Assembly (NCBI GenBank): GCA_002454125.1
Contig: DKII01000015.1
Location: 22,273-64,652 of the forward strand
From: Novosphingobium sp. UBA6722
Lineage (GTDB): Bacteria; Pseudomonadota; Alphaproteobacteria; Sphingomonadales; Sphingomonadaceae
Length of the DNA stretch: 42,380 bases
Direction: 5' to 3'
This document shows, piece after piece, positions 1 to 8,224 of the stretch. Position 1 is the stretch's first letter; each line of letters opens with the position of its first letter. The notes beneath the pieces were generated by a model. That model searched no databases, was not told the DNA's origin, and worked only from the letters and a program-made list of their open reading frames with translations. The position numbers and the translations under genes are program-made.

Positions 1-603
1 ATCGGCGTCACCAGCAAGGCAGTGCAGGACATGCTGGGCGTGCACCAGCCGGACTTTGGCTTCATGACCGACTGGATGCGTACCGCCGAAGAAATCGACA
101 TCGATGCCAAGGCCCTGATCGCCCCGCGCGCCGAGGCCGAGATTGCATTCGTGCTGAAGGACAGCCTCAACGGCCCCGGCATCACCGCCGCCGATGTCGT
201 GGCGGCCACCGACTATATCGCCCCCTGCTTCGAGATCGTCGACAGCCGCATCCGCGACTGGAAGATCGGGATTGTCGATACGGTGGCAGACAACGCGTCG
301 TGCGGGGTCTTCGTCCTGGGCGAGGCGAAGGCCGATCCCCGCGATCATGACCTGCCGGCCCTGCATGTCACGGTCACCAAGAACGGTGCGCCGCTGTCCG
401 AAGGCTATGGCCGCGCGGTACAGGGTGATCCGGCCCAGGCCGTAGCCTGGCTCGCGAACACGCTGGGCGCCTATGGCGTGACGCTCGATGCCGGAGACGT
501 GATCCTGTCCGGCAGCCTGGTTCCGCTGGAGCCAGCAGTGAAAGGTGACGTCTTCGAAATGACCCTGCACGGTATTGGCACCTGCACGGCACGGTTTGTC
601 TAA
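1..603 (+). CDS. 2-hydroxypenta-2,4-dienoate hydratase (HsaE/MhpD type), 5' end missing
   Basis: The frame is open from base 1 and runs to TAA at 601-603, so the true start lies left of the window; about 200 of the usual roughly 260 residues are present. The first residues (IGVTSKAVQDMLGVHQPDFG) are the conserved entry to the fumarylacetoacetase-like fold of this family. The later stretches AEAEIAFVL and CFEIVDSRI carry the acidic residues expected to hold the divalent metal. The enzyme would hydrate 2-hydroxypenta-2,4-dienoate (or a homologue) to 4-hydroxy-2-oxovalerate in the cytoplasm. The next two genes encode the following two steps, in the classic order of meta-cleavage operons. The closely related 4-oxalocrotonate decarboxylase is the main alternative, but the partner genes favour the hydratase. 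Confidence 0.88.
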   Translation: MGVTSKAVQDMLGVHQPDFGFMTDWMRTAEEIDIDAKALIAPRAEAEIAFVLKDSLNGPGITAADVVAATDYIAPCFEIVDSRIRDWKIGIVDTVADNASCGVFVLGEAKADPRDHDLPALHVTVTKNGAPLSEGYGRAVQGDPAQAVAWLANTLGAYGVTLDAGDVILSGSLVPLEPAVKGDVFEMTLHGIGTCTARFV

Positions 604-613
604 GGAAGCAGCA

Positions 614-1561
614 ATGGCACGCGTGAAGGCCGCAATCATCGGCTCGGGCAATATCGGCACCGACCTGATGATGAAGATGATCAAGTATCCCCAGAACATG
701 GAATTGGCGGCAGTTGTCGGGATTGACCAGAACAGCGAAGGGCTAGCGATGGCGCGCGAGCATGGCATCGCCACCACGCATGAGGGGATTGAAGGCCTGA
801 AGAAGCTGGCCTGTTATCCGGAAATCGGCATCGCCTTCGATGCGACCAGCGCCTATGCCCACAAGGGCCACGACGAGGCCCTGCGCGCCGACGGCATCCA
901 GGTGGTTGACCTGACCCCGGCCGCGATCGGCCCTTTCACCGTCCCGCCGGTGAACATGAGCCAACATCTCGATCAGCCGAACGTCAACATGGTGACCTGC
1001 GGCGGCCAGGCGACGATCCCGATGGTGGCCGCCGTCGCCCGCGTCTCCGACAAGCTGCACTATGCCGAGATCGTTGCTTCGGTCTCGTCGCGCTCAGCCG
1101 GCCCCGGCACCCGCGCCAACATCGACGAGTTTACCCGCACCACGGCGCGGGCAATCGAAGTGGTCGGCGGCGCAACGCGCGGCAAGGCGATCATCATCCT
1201 CAACCCGGCCGAACCGCCGATGATCATGCGCGACACGGTCTTCACCCTGTCCGAGGGTGGCAGCGAGGACGCGATCCGCCGCTCGGTCGAAGAAATGGTT
1301 GCCGAAGTGCAGAAGTATGTTCCCGGCTACCGGCTCAAGCAGGAAGTGCAGTTCGAGCGCTTTGGCGACAACAACAAGCTGAAGATCCCCGGGATGGGCG
1401 AATTCACCGGCATAAAGTCGATGATCATGCTCGAGGTGGAAGGCGCGGGCGATTACCTGCCGAGCTATTCGGGCAACCTCGACATCATGACCGCTGCGGC
1501 CAAGGCCACTGGCGAACTGCTGGCGGCGCGCCGAATGAAGCAGGGGGGAATGGCACAATGA
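614..1561 (+). CDS. Acetaldehyde dehydrogenase (acylating), HsaG/DmpF/MhpF family
   Basis: This 315-residue protein has the family's usual length. An N-terminal NAD-binding motif GSGNIG (about residues 10-15) and the catalytic cysteine in NMVTCGGQ (C129) are both visible. It would convert acetaldehyde or propionaldehyde plus CoA and NAD to the acyl-CoA. Family members form a complex with the aldolase encoded next and receive the aldehyde through a channel. I place the start at ATG 614 after AAGGAAG; it follows the hydratase stop by 10 bp. The gene ends in ATGA, overlapping the aldolase start, which suggests translational coupling of the two partners. In a steroid setting the HsaG role would be propionaldehyde to propionyl-CoA, which the sequence alone cannot decide. 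Confidence 0.95.
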   Translation: MARVKAAIIGSGNIGTDLMMKMIKYPQNMELAAVVGIDQNSEGLAMAREHGIATTHEGIEGLKKLACYPEIGIAFDATSAYAHKGHDEALRADGIQVVDLTPAAIGPFTVPPVNMSQHLDQPNVNMVTCGGQATIPMVAAVARVSDKLHYAEIVASVSSRSAGPGTRANIDEFTRTTARAIEVVGGATRGKAIIILNPAEPPMIMRDTVFTLSEGGSEDAIRRSVEEMVAEVQKYVPGYRLKQEVQFERFGDNNKLKIPGMGEFTGIKSMIMLEVEGAGDYLPSYSGNLDIMTAAAKATGELLAARRMKQGGMAQ

Positions 1562-2595
1562 GCACGTTCAACGTCGAAGCGGGCGACAAGCTCTATATCC
1601 AGGACGTCACCCTGCGCGATGGCATGCATGCGGTGCGCCATATGTACGGGATCGACCATGTCCGCGCGATTGCCGCGGCGATCGAGGCATCGGGCGTCGA
1701 TGCGATCGAGGTGGCGCATGGCGACGGTCTCTCGGGCGCAAGCTTCAACTATGGCTTCGGCGCCCACACCGATTGGGAATGGCTGGAGGCCGTGGCCGAG
1801 GTGCTCGACAAGTGCGTGCTGACCACGCTGATCCTGCCTGGCGTCGGCACGGTCGAGGAACTGCGTCGCGCCTATGACATCGGCGTCCGCTCAGTCCGCG
1901 TCGCGACCCACTGCACCGAGGCGGATGTCAGCAAGCAGCACATCGGCATCGCCCGTGATCTGGGCATGGATGTCTCTGGCTTTCTGATGATGAGCCACAT
2001 GATCGAGCCGGACCTGCTCGCACAGCAGGCCCTGCTGATGGAAAGCTATGGCGCACACTGCGTCTATGTCACCGACAGCGGCGGCGCGCTTGACATGGAC
2101 GGGGTGCGCGCGCGGTTCGAGGCCTATGACCGCGTGCTGAAGCCCGAAACCCAGCGCGGCATGCACGCGCATCACAACCTATCGCTAGGCGTCGCCAACT
2201 CGATCGTCGCGGCCCAGTGCGGCGCGGTGCGGATCGACGCCAGCCTGACCGGCATGGGCGCGGGGGCAGGAAATGCACCGCTTGAAGTCTTCGTGGCTGC
2301 AGCTGACCGCAAGGGCTGGAACCACGGCTGCGACGTCAGCCTGCTGATGGACGCGGCTGAGGACCTGGTCCGCCCGCTGCAGGACCGCCCGGTGCGGGTC
2401 GATCGCGAAACCTTGAGCCTGGGCTATGCCGGGGTCTATTCCAGCTTCCTGCGCCACGCTGAAAAGGCCAGCGAGACCTATGGGATCGATACCCGCGAAA
2501 TCCTGCTCGAACTCGGCCGCCGCAAGATGGTCGGCGGGCAGGAAGACATGATCGTCGATGTTGCGCTAGATATGGTGAAGGCCAAGGGTAACTGA
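1558..2595 (+). CDS. dmpG: 4-hydroxy-2-oxovalerate aldolase (DmpG/HsaF family)
   Basis: This 345-residue class II pyruvate aldolase has the expected N-terminal HMG-CoA-lyase-like TIM barrel and C-terminal communication domain. The active-site motif VTLRDGMHA supplies R20, D21 (metal) and H24 (general base in DmpG-type enzymes). MHAHHNL supplies the metal histidines H203 and H205. It would split 4-hydroxy-2-oxoacids into pyruvate and an aldehyde handed to the dehydrogenase encoded just upstream. The start ATG overlaps that gene's stop (ATGA at 1558-1561). Order and overlap are those of canonical lower meta-cleavage operons, so function is secure; the chain length of the natural substrate is not. 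Confidence 0.96.
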   Translation: MSTFNVEAGDKLYIQDVTLRDGMHAVRHMYGIDHVRAIAAAIEASGVDAIEVAHGDGLSGASFNYGFGAHTDWEWLEAVAEVLDKCVLTTLILPGVGTVEELRRAYDIGVRSVRVATHCTEADVSKQHIGIARDLGMDVSGFLMMSHMIEPDLLAQQALLMESYGAHCVYVTDSGGALDMDGVRARFEAYDRVLKPETQRGMHAHHNLSLGVANSIVAAQCGAVRIDASLTGMGAGAGNAPLEVFVAAADRKGWNHGCDVSLLMDAAEDLVRPLQDRPVRVDRETLSLGYAGVYSSFLRHAEKASETYGIDTREILLELGRRKMVGGQEDMIVDVALDMVKAKGN

Positions 2596-2599
2596 GAGC

Positions 2600-4060
2600 A
2601 TGGCTGAGATTTCGCTGCACCGTCCCTACCCCGCCAGCGAGGTTGCGGCCTGGGACTTCGAAACTGACGTTGCGATCATCGGCTTTGGCGCGACCGGAGC
2701 CTGCGCCGCGATCGAGGCGGCCGATGCGGGTTCGCGCGTCATGCTGTTCGAACGCAATTCGGGCAGTGGCGGGGCATCGGGCCTGTCCGGCGGCGAGATC
2801 TACATCGGCGGCGGCGGCGGTACCGATGCCCAGCGCGCGGCGGGCTTCGCGGATTCAACCGAAGACTTCATCGCCTATCTCAAGCTGGCCGGCGGACCTT
2901 GCGTCGATGAGGCCAAATGCGAGGTTTATGGCCGCGAGGCGCTGAACAACTACGCCTGGCTCAAGGCCCAGGGCGTGCCCTACCGCGGCAATTACCTGCC
3001 CGGAAAGCTGATCGAACCAACCGACGATTCGACCCTGATCTGGTCGGGTAGCGAGGCGGCGGCGCCATTCTGCGATCTCGCCAAACCCGCTCCGCGCGGC
3101 CACGTGATCCAGCACCTGGGCTGGGGCGGCGGACGTCCGCTGGTCGATGTGCTCGAGACCAGTGCTCGGGCCAAAGGGGTTGAAGTCATCACCGATGCCC
3201 GGGCCCTGGCGCTGGTGCGCGACGGCGACCGGATCGTCGGCCTGGTCGTGCGGATCGACAACCAGCCGCGCTTCGTGAAGGCGGAGAAGGGTGTGGTCCT
3301 GGCGACGGGCGGCTTCGTGTTCAACGAGGCCATGCGGCGCAAGTACTGCCCCGACACCTTCAAGCTGAACGATCCGATCGGCGACAAGGACGATGGCTCT
3401 GGCATCGAGCTGGGCCTGGGTGCGGGTGGCGATGCAATCCACATGGACCAGTTCTTCACCACCTGCCCCTGGACTATGCCGGAAAGCCATGCCTACGGCG
3501 TGTTCGTCAACACCAAGGGCCAACGCTTCATCAACGAAGACTGTTATCATGGGCGCGTCAGCCGCTGCGCGGTCGACCAGCCCGATGGCAAGGTCTACCT
3601 GCTGCTCGACAATGCCCATTTCGTCCAGCCGATGGATTTTGCCCGGATGCGCATTGCCGGGACCGGCGAGACCTGGGAAGAGGTCGAGGCCGAACTGGAG
3701 CTGCCACAGGGCACGCTCAGCGCGACCATGGCGGTCTACAACGAACACGCCCGCGAAGGTCGCGATCCGCTGTTCGACAAGCGCCCGCCGATCCTGACGC
3801 CTCTGGACCAGGGTCCGTTCATCGCGCTCGAGTTGGATTTCCATGACAGCTATTTCAGCTTCTTCACCCTCGGCGGGCTGAAGACCTCTCCCGATGGCGA
3901 AGTGCTGGATCGCGGCGGTGCGGCAATCCCCGGCCTGTTCGCCGCCGGGCGTTGCACATCGGGCCTTCCCGCCTGGGGGCACGGCTATTCCTCGGGGATG
4001 AGCTTGGCCGACTGCACGTTCTTTGGCCGCCAGGCCGGACGCAAGGCGGCCAGTGCCTGA
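2600..4060 (+). CDS. FAD-dependent oxidoreductase, fumarate reductase/ketosteroid dehydrogenase superfamily
   Basis: This 486-residue flavoprotein belongs to the FAD_binding_2 superfamily. A dinucleotide-binding motif IIGFGATGA (about residues 26-34) sits in a typical Rossmann start, GVVLATGGF forms the middle FAD segment, and the C-terminal GLFAAGRCTSG...GYSSGMSLAD closes the FAD site. It differs from the KstD-like protein at 12259-13953 in lacking that protein's C-terminal YPGAG motif. It may therefore act on a different bond, for example a Delta4 or side-chain dehydrogenation, or an enoyl reduction. The start ATG lies 4 bp after the aldolase stop, so it is cotranscribed with the lower-pathway genes. 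The substrate cannot be read from the sequence; a steroid-type substrate is inferred from the island. Confidence 0.82.
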   Translation: MAEISLHRPYPASEVAAWDFETDVAIIGFGATGACAAIEAADAGSRVMLFERNSGSGGASGLSGGEIYIGGGGGTDAQRAAGFADSTEDFIAYLKLAGGPCVDEAKCEVYGREALNNYAWLKAQGVPYRGNYLPGKLIEPTDDSTLIWSGSEAAAPFCDLAKPAPRGHVIQHLGWGGGRPLVDVLETSARAKGVEVITDARALALVRDGDRIVGLVVRIDNQPRFVKAEKGVVLATGGFVFNEAMRRKYCPDTFKLNDPIGDKDDGSGIELGLGAGGDAIHMDQFFTTCPWTMPESHAYGVFVNTKGQRFINEDCYHGRVSRCAVDQPDGKVYLLLDNAHFVQPMDFARMRIAGTGETWEEVEAELELPQGTLSATMAVYNEHAREGRDPLFDKRPPILTPLDQGPFIALELDFHDSYFSFFTLGGLKTSPDGEVLDRGGAAIPGLFAAGRCTSGLPAWGHGYSSGMSLADCTFFGRQAGRKAASA

Positions 4061-4505
4061 GTCGGTCGCCGAACGCCTGCGGGCCCTGGAGGACCGCGAG
4101 GCGATCCGCGACCTGATTGCCCGTTACGGACCGCTGGCCGATGCCGGGGATGCTTGGGCGGTTGCCGCGCTGTGGAGCGAGGACGGCAGCTATGCCGTGG
4201 GCGGCATGGGCGAAGCGCGTGGCCGCGCCGCCATTGCCGCGCTGATCAGCGGTCCGGTCCACCAGTCGCTATTGGCAGACGGCTGCGCCCATATCCTGAC
4301 CAGCCCGGCTATCGATCTTGTTGGCGACAGCGCAGTGGCACGCTGCCACAGCGTGGTCTTCCGGCATGAGGACGGAGAATGGGCACCGGTGCGGGTATCG
4401 GCCAACCGCTGGGAATTGGCCCGCACCAGCGCAGGCTGGCAAGTGACCCGCCGCGAGAATGCCCTGCTTGACGGCAGCGCCGCGGCGCGCGCCTTGCTCA
4501 GCTGA
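4053..4505 (+). CDS. SnoaL-like (NTF2-fold) protein 1
   Basis: This is a 150-residue NTF2-like protein. The opening helix ERLRALEDREAIRDLIARY and the following acidic turn are the hallmark start of SnoaL-like domains. I choose GTG 4053, preceded by AAGGCGG, which overlaps the stop of the flavoprotein (4058-4060); longer in-frame starts reach back into that gene and look spurious. The family includes isomerases, cyclases, scytalone-dehydratase-like hydro-lyases and small ring-hydroxylating subunits. In a steroid island a dehydratase or isomerase role is the natural guess, but I cannot assign one. The gene's last 8 bases overlap the convergent SDR gene. Confidence 0.8.
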   Translation: MPESVAERLRALEDREAIRDLIARYGPLADAGDAWAVAALWSEDGSYAVGGMGEARGRAAIAALISGPVHQSLLADGCAHILTSPAIDLVGDSAVARCHSVVFRHEDGEWAPVRVSANRWELARTSAGWQVTRRENALLDGSAAARALLS

Positions 4506-5238
4506 CGAGCTGACCGCCGTCCACGACCAGCACGGTGCCGGTTGCCTTGCGCGCCTTGTCTGAGGCGAGGAAGGCCACAGCCTCGGCAATGTCTTCCGGA
4601 TCACAACTGCCATCGACCAGCTTGGGCATGCCGCGCATCACCATCGGCCAGTCGATGGCGCCCTCGGGCGGTTGCTGCTTGGTCATCGGCGTGTTCACGT
4701 GGCCGGGGCAGACCGCGTTGATCCGCACGCCCTTGGGCGCATATTCCGCCGCCAGCGCCGTGGTCATGCCGACCACCGCATGCTTCGAGGCGCAATAGGC
4801 GGCAGTATAGATCATGCCGCGCAGGCCCGATGTCGAACCGATATTGACGATGTTGCCCTTGCTCTCGACCAGATGCGGCAGGGCCGCCTGGCTGAGCACG
4901 AAGACACTGGTCGTGTTGATCCGCAGGATCTTCTCGAAATCCTCGACGGCAAAGGTTTCGGTCGGCGCCCACTTCAGCATGCCGGCAACGTTGCACAGCA
5001 CATCGATCCCGCCCTCGGCAGCCTTGGCGACCAATGCGCGGCACGAGGCATGGTCCTCGGCATCGTAGACCACAGGCGTGGCCGCCGCACCGATCAGCGC
5101 TGCTGTCTCGGCGAGGCCCGCAGCGTTGATGTCGCCGATGATTACCTGCGCGCCCTCCTTGGCAAACAGCTGCGCGGTAGCCCGTCCAATTCCCGATGCC
5201 GCCCCGGTCACCAGCACCCGCTTGCCTGCAAACCGCAC
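4498..5238 (-). CDS. Short-chain dehydrogenase/reductase 1
   Basis: This 246-residue classical SDR has the cofactor motif TGAASGIG (residues 11-18), CNVAG in place of NNAG, the catalytic serine in IGSTSG, and YCASK giving Y148 and K152. I select GTG 5238 because GAGGAG lies 7 bp upstream of it and overlaps the stop of the preceding SnoaL gene. The longer open frame reaches back into that gene without support. It would oxidise or reduce a hydroxyl/keto group with NAD(P). As last gene of the receptor operon it is a candidate hydroxysteroid dehydrogenase. Stereospecificity and position cannot be inferred. Confidence 0.9.
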   Translation of the reverse strand: MRFAGKRVLVTGAASGIGRATAQLFAKEGAQVIIGDINAAGLAETAALIGAAATPVVYDAEDHASCRALVAKAAEGGIDVLCNVAGMLKWAPTETFAVEDFEKILRINTTSVFVLSQAALPHLVESKGNIVNIGSTSGLRGMIYTAAYCASKHAVVGMTTALAAEYAPKGVRINAVCPGHVNTPMTKQQPPEGAIDWPMVMRGMPKLVDGSCDPEDIAEAVAFLASDKARKATGTVLVVDGGQLVS

Positions 5239-5249
5239 TACCGTTCTCC

Positions 5250-5744
5250 TCAGCCGAATGTTGCGGGCGCTTCGCCCATGACGGTCACCGCGGGCCGCCC
5301 CTCCCCGTCCACACTGTGGATCAGGCATGAAAGCCGCCGCGACCGTGTTTCCGCGATCCACCAGCGCCCGCCCTGCTTCACGTAGACGTCATCGTATTCA
5401 ACGCCCATCTGCGTCAGCGTGCGGCTGGCCAGGTTGATGTTGTGGAACAGCAGCGACCATTGCCCGGTCGCGCGGCTGTCGCCATCGAAGGTAATCACCC
5501 CGTTGGCGCCGTGGTGAATGTCGAAGATCCCGGGCGCGCAGCCCATCTCCGCATAGATCGCTACGAAAGCGTCGCGATCGGCAAAAGGCGGGAAGCCATC
5601 ATAGGCAATGACGGCCCCTTCCGGCAGCAGGCAATCACGGACCGTTGCCGGGTCCTTGGTATCGCAGGCCCGCAGATAGCGCGCCTTGAGGTCCCGGATG
5701 GACCGGTCATCCTCAAGGCGCTGCAATCGCTCTTCCAGCGTCAT
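5250..5744 (-). CDS. SnoaL-like (NTF2-fold) protein 2
   Basis: This 164-residue NTF2-like protein starts with MTLEERLQRLEDDRSIRDLK, the usual helix of SnoaL-like enzymes. It has the RACDTKDPATVRDCLL turn and a central segment rich in aromatic residues (DIHHGANG...SLLFHNINLA). It begins 13 bp after the TonB-receptor stop with no convincing Shine-Dalgarno, so it is probably translated by coupling. It ends inside the ribosome-binding site of SDR 1. It is one of four such proteins here, each in a different operon, which suggests different substrates rather than redundancy. Exact chemistry (dehydratase, isomerase or hydroxylase subunit) is unknown. Confidence 0.8.
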   Translation of the reverse strand: MTLEERLQRLEDDRSIRDLKARYLRACDTKDPATVRDCLLPEGAVIAYDGFPPFADRDAFVAIYAEMGCAPGIFDIHHGANGVITFDGDSRATGQWSLLFHNINLASRTLTQMGVEYDDVYVKQGGRWWIAETRSRRLSCLIHSVDGEGRPAVTVMGEAPATFG

Positions 5745-5757
5745 GCTGGCGGCCGGC

Positions 5758-8073
5758 TCAGAACTTGACGCCGACGGTTACCCCGAAGGTGCGCGGTTCA
5801 GGGAAGTAGCCAAGCAGGATCCCGCCGAAACCAGGGCCGAAGTCGATGAAGTTCGACGGATCGGCTTCCTTGGTCAGGTTGCGGACAAAGCCCGAGATCT
5901 CGGCCTTGACCCCGCCCAGCGGGATGTCAGCCAGGCTGGCACGCAGGTTGACGATCGTGCGCCCCTTTGACTGGCTGGAGTTGGCATTCTGGTCCGAACG
6001 GGTCGGCGTCACCAGCGGATAGGGGAAGGTATAGTACTTCGAGACGTAGTTTAGATCGCCGTAGAGGTTCAGCTTGCCCCAGTCGCCGCTCAGCACGGCC
6101 CAGTCGAAGCCGACCGAGGCCGTGGTCTTGGGCGCGTGCGGAAAGGCGCGGTTGTTCGATACGTCCACGCCGCCATCGATGAAGCTCTTGTACTTCGGAT
6201 CGAGGATCGCCAGCGAGCCATTGATCGTCAGGCCATCGACCGGGCGCAGCACCGTTTCGAATTCCAGCCCCTGGATGCGGGCCCCAGCAGCATTGCGGAT
6301 GATCGATGCCGCGCCGGTGGTGGCGGTAAAGACCGACAGCTGCATGTCCTTGTGCTCATCACGGAAGGCGGCGAAATTGAAGATCACGCGGCCATCGGCC
6401 AGCTTGGTCTTGATCCCCACTTCGTAGCTGTCGACCTTTTCCGGACGATAGGGATTGCACAGTTCGGTTGCGCCGCTCGGGCATCCGGCAGTCGGCGCAG
6501 CGAAGACATTGGTCTCACCGTTGAAGCCGCCCGACTTGAAGCCCTGGGCGAAGCGGGCATAGACATTGATGTTGTCGCTTGCTTCCCAGGCCAGGGTCGC
6601 GGCGGGCGAGAAGTTGTTGTACTTCGCTTCCGGGATCGCGCCGTAAGGCAGGTTGGCAACGACCAGCGGCGAGAAGATCCCGCTGCCGGCATCGAAGTTG
6701 ACCCGGAAGAAGCGGCGCACGTCCTTCTTCTCGTGCGTATAGCGGCCGCCCAGACTGACCTTCAGGGCATCGGTGAACTTGTAATCAAGCTGGGCATAGA
6801 GCGCCAAAGCCTTCGTGTTCGAACCATAGTCCGATTGCAGATCAACCCCGCCGCCAAAATAGGTCTGCGGGTTCAGTGTTTCGGCCTTCTCGTCGAAATA
6901 GAAGGCACCCAGCACGTAGTTCAGGCGGCCATCACCCAGCTCTCCGGTCAGCTGCAGTTCCTGGCTGAAGGCATGATAGTCCGTGATGCGCTGGGTAAAG
7001 GCGACCGGCAGCGGCGAGCCATCCAGATCGAGGCCATCCGCCCAAGCCAGATCGCGGTAGGCGGTGATCGACTTGAGCGTGGCAGCGCCAAGATCGGCGG
7101 TGAGCGTCAGGGCATGGCCATAGCTGCGCGAACGCTCATAGGCCGGGGCATTGATCGCCGCTGCCTCAACCCGGTTCGGGTTGGTGTAGAGGTTGAGCGG
7201 GAAGAACGCCCCGCCAAAGGCATAGCCGGGCGAAGCCGGGTCGAAGATATCGCGCGGATCGCCATTGCGGTTGACGCGCAGCAGCTGCGAGAACGGCGGA
7301 TCCTGGCTCGCCTTGCTATAGTCATAGGTATAGTCGGCGGTAATCGCGTCCGACAGTTCGGCGCGGAGCTGGACCATGAAGCTGCCGGAATCGATTGAGT
7401 CCGCGCGGTCCGCGCCGGACGGCGAATTGGGCACCAGATCGATCAGCCCGTCGCGCTTGCGGTACTGCCCGGCAACCTTGACCGAGAAGGGTCCGAACTT
7501 TGGCAGGTCGAGCACGCCGCGCACGCGCCGGTCATTGAAGCTGCCATAGGTCAAATCGATCGACCCGCCGGCCTCACCGCTGGGCTTGCGGGTGACGAGG
7601 TTGACGGCCCCGGCCAGAGCGTTGCGGCCATAGAGTGTGCCCTGCGGGCCGCGCAGCAGTTCGACCCGCTCAAGATCGGCTACGTCGAAGATCGAGCCCT
7701 GCGCCTTGGCGATATAGACCCCGTCAAGATACAGACCGACCGCCGGCTCCCAGGTGATCGCCGGATTGATCGTGACCGAGCCGCGGATCGAGATCTGCGA
7801 GATGGTCTTGGAAGCGGGCGCGCGCTCAATCTTCACGTTCGGCGCCACCGCACCCAGCTTGTCGATCGAATCGATCCCGCGGCTTTCGAGGAAATGGCTG
7901 CCCAGCGCTGAAATCGCGATCGGCACGTCCTGGACGTTTTCCGAGCGCTTCTGCGCTGTGACGACGATATCGCCGATCCCATCATCCTGATTTTGCGCGG
8001 CATCCTGCGCAAACGCGGGGGCGGCAGCTAAGGTCGTCAGGGCGACCAGCGAAACGGTGCTCAACAGGCGCAT
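5758..8073 (-). CDS. TonB-dependent outer-membrane receptor 1
   Basis: This 771-residue receptor begins with a clear signal peptide (MRLLSTVSLVALTTLAAAPA, cleavage after AFA). A plug domain follows (DIVVTAQKRSENVQDVPIAI, then GPQGTLYGRNALAGAVNL) and a long beta-barrel ends in the typical terminal phenylalanine (GVTVGVKF). I start at ATG 8073 with GGGAGGG just upstream; the open frame extends 40 codons further but crosses the promoter region. It would import a bulky substrate across the outer membrane. Sphingomonads use large sets of such receptors for hydrophobic carbon sources. It heads a three-gene minus-strand operon, divergent from the P450 operon, and two copies of the shared operator lie in the gap. 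Confidence 0.95.
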   Translation of the reverse strand: MRLLSTVSLVALTTLAAAPAFAQDAAQNQDDGIGDIVVTAQKRSENVQDVPIAISALGSHFLESRGIDSIDKLGAVAPNVKIERAPASKTISQISIRGSVTINPAITWEPAVGLYLDGVYIAKAQGSIFDVADLERVELLRGPQGTLYGRNALAGAVNLVTRKPSGEAGGSIDLTYGSFNDRRVRGVLDLPKFGPFSVKVAGQYRKRDGLIDLVPNSPSGADRADSIDSGSFMVQLRAELSDAITADYTYDYSKASQDPPFSQLLRVNRNGDPRDIFDPASPGYAFGGAFFPLNLYTNPNRVEAAAINAPAYERSRSYGHALTLTADLGAATLKSITAYRDLAWADGLDLDGSPLPVAFTQRITDYHAFSQELQLTGELGDGRLNYVLGAFYFDEKAETLNPQTYFGGGVDLQSDYGSNTKALALYAQLDYKFTDALKVSLGGRYTHEKKDVRRFFRVNFDAGSGIFSPLVVANLPYGAIPEAKYNNFSPAATLAWEASDNINVYARFAQGFKSGGFNGETNVFAAPTAGCPSGATELCNPYRPEKVDSYEVGIKTKLADGRVIFNFAAFRDEHKDMQLSVFTATTGAASIIRNAAGARIQGLEFETVLRPVDGLTINGSLAILDPKYKSFIDGGVDVSNNRAFPHAPKTTASVGFDWAVLSGDWGKLNLYGDLNYVSKYYTFPYPLVTPTRSDQNANSSQSKGRTIVNLRASLADIPLGGVKAEISGFVRNLTKEADPSNFIDFGPGFGGILLGYFPEPRTFGVTVGVKF

Positions 8074-8122
8074 ATCGATCCCTCCCTTGACGCAGCCTTG
8101 CCGTCGAGGGCAGCAAGCTTCT

Positions 8123-8150
8123 GCGTAACTCAATATGGGCCTGATTACGC
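8123..8150. promoter_or_regulatory. Candidate operator, copy 1 (GCGTAA-N16-TTACGC)
   Basis: A perfect pair of inverted 6-mers, GCGTAA at 8123-8128 and TTACGC at 8145-8150, lies 49 bp upstream of the TonB receptor start. It shares its spacing with seven other sites in this window. Its position close to the receptor gene suggests that it controls the minus-strand promoter. Confidence 0.75.
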
Positions 8151-8184
8151 GATCATCGCTTGAGACGCAATCATAAACGCGATA

Positions 8185-8212
8185 TCGTAGCATTGGTGTA
8201 ACAAATCTACGC
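8185..8212. promoter_or_regulatory. Candidate operator, copy 2 (TCGTAG-N16-CTACGC)
   Basis: CGTAG at 8186-8190 is mirrored by CTACG at 8207-8211 with the same half-site distance as the other copies, so the first base of the left 6-mer is the only departure from the consensus. It ends 12 bp before the ATG of the DUF1254-type gene and lies 62 bp (about six helical turns) from copy 1. The divergent pair of promoters may thus have one site each. Confidence 0.6.
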
Positions 8213-8224
8213 GATTGGAGAGGT

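Noticed and set aside
2855..3982. Long minus-strand open frame of 375 codons opposite the FAD flavoprotein
   Set aside because: It lies fully inside a well-supported gene, has no family features, and is the usual antisense shadow in GC-rich DNA.
6136..7398. 420-codon plus-strand frame opposite TonB receptor 1
   Set aside because: It lacks domain motifs and a ribosome-binding site and is explained by codon bias of the receptor gene.
8074..8193. Forty-codon N-terminal extension of TonB receptor 1
   Set aside because: The signal peptide and GGGAGGG site place the start at 8073, and the extension would cover operator copy 1.
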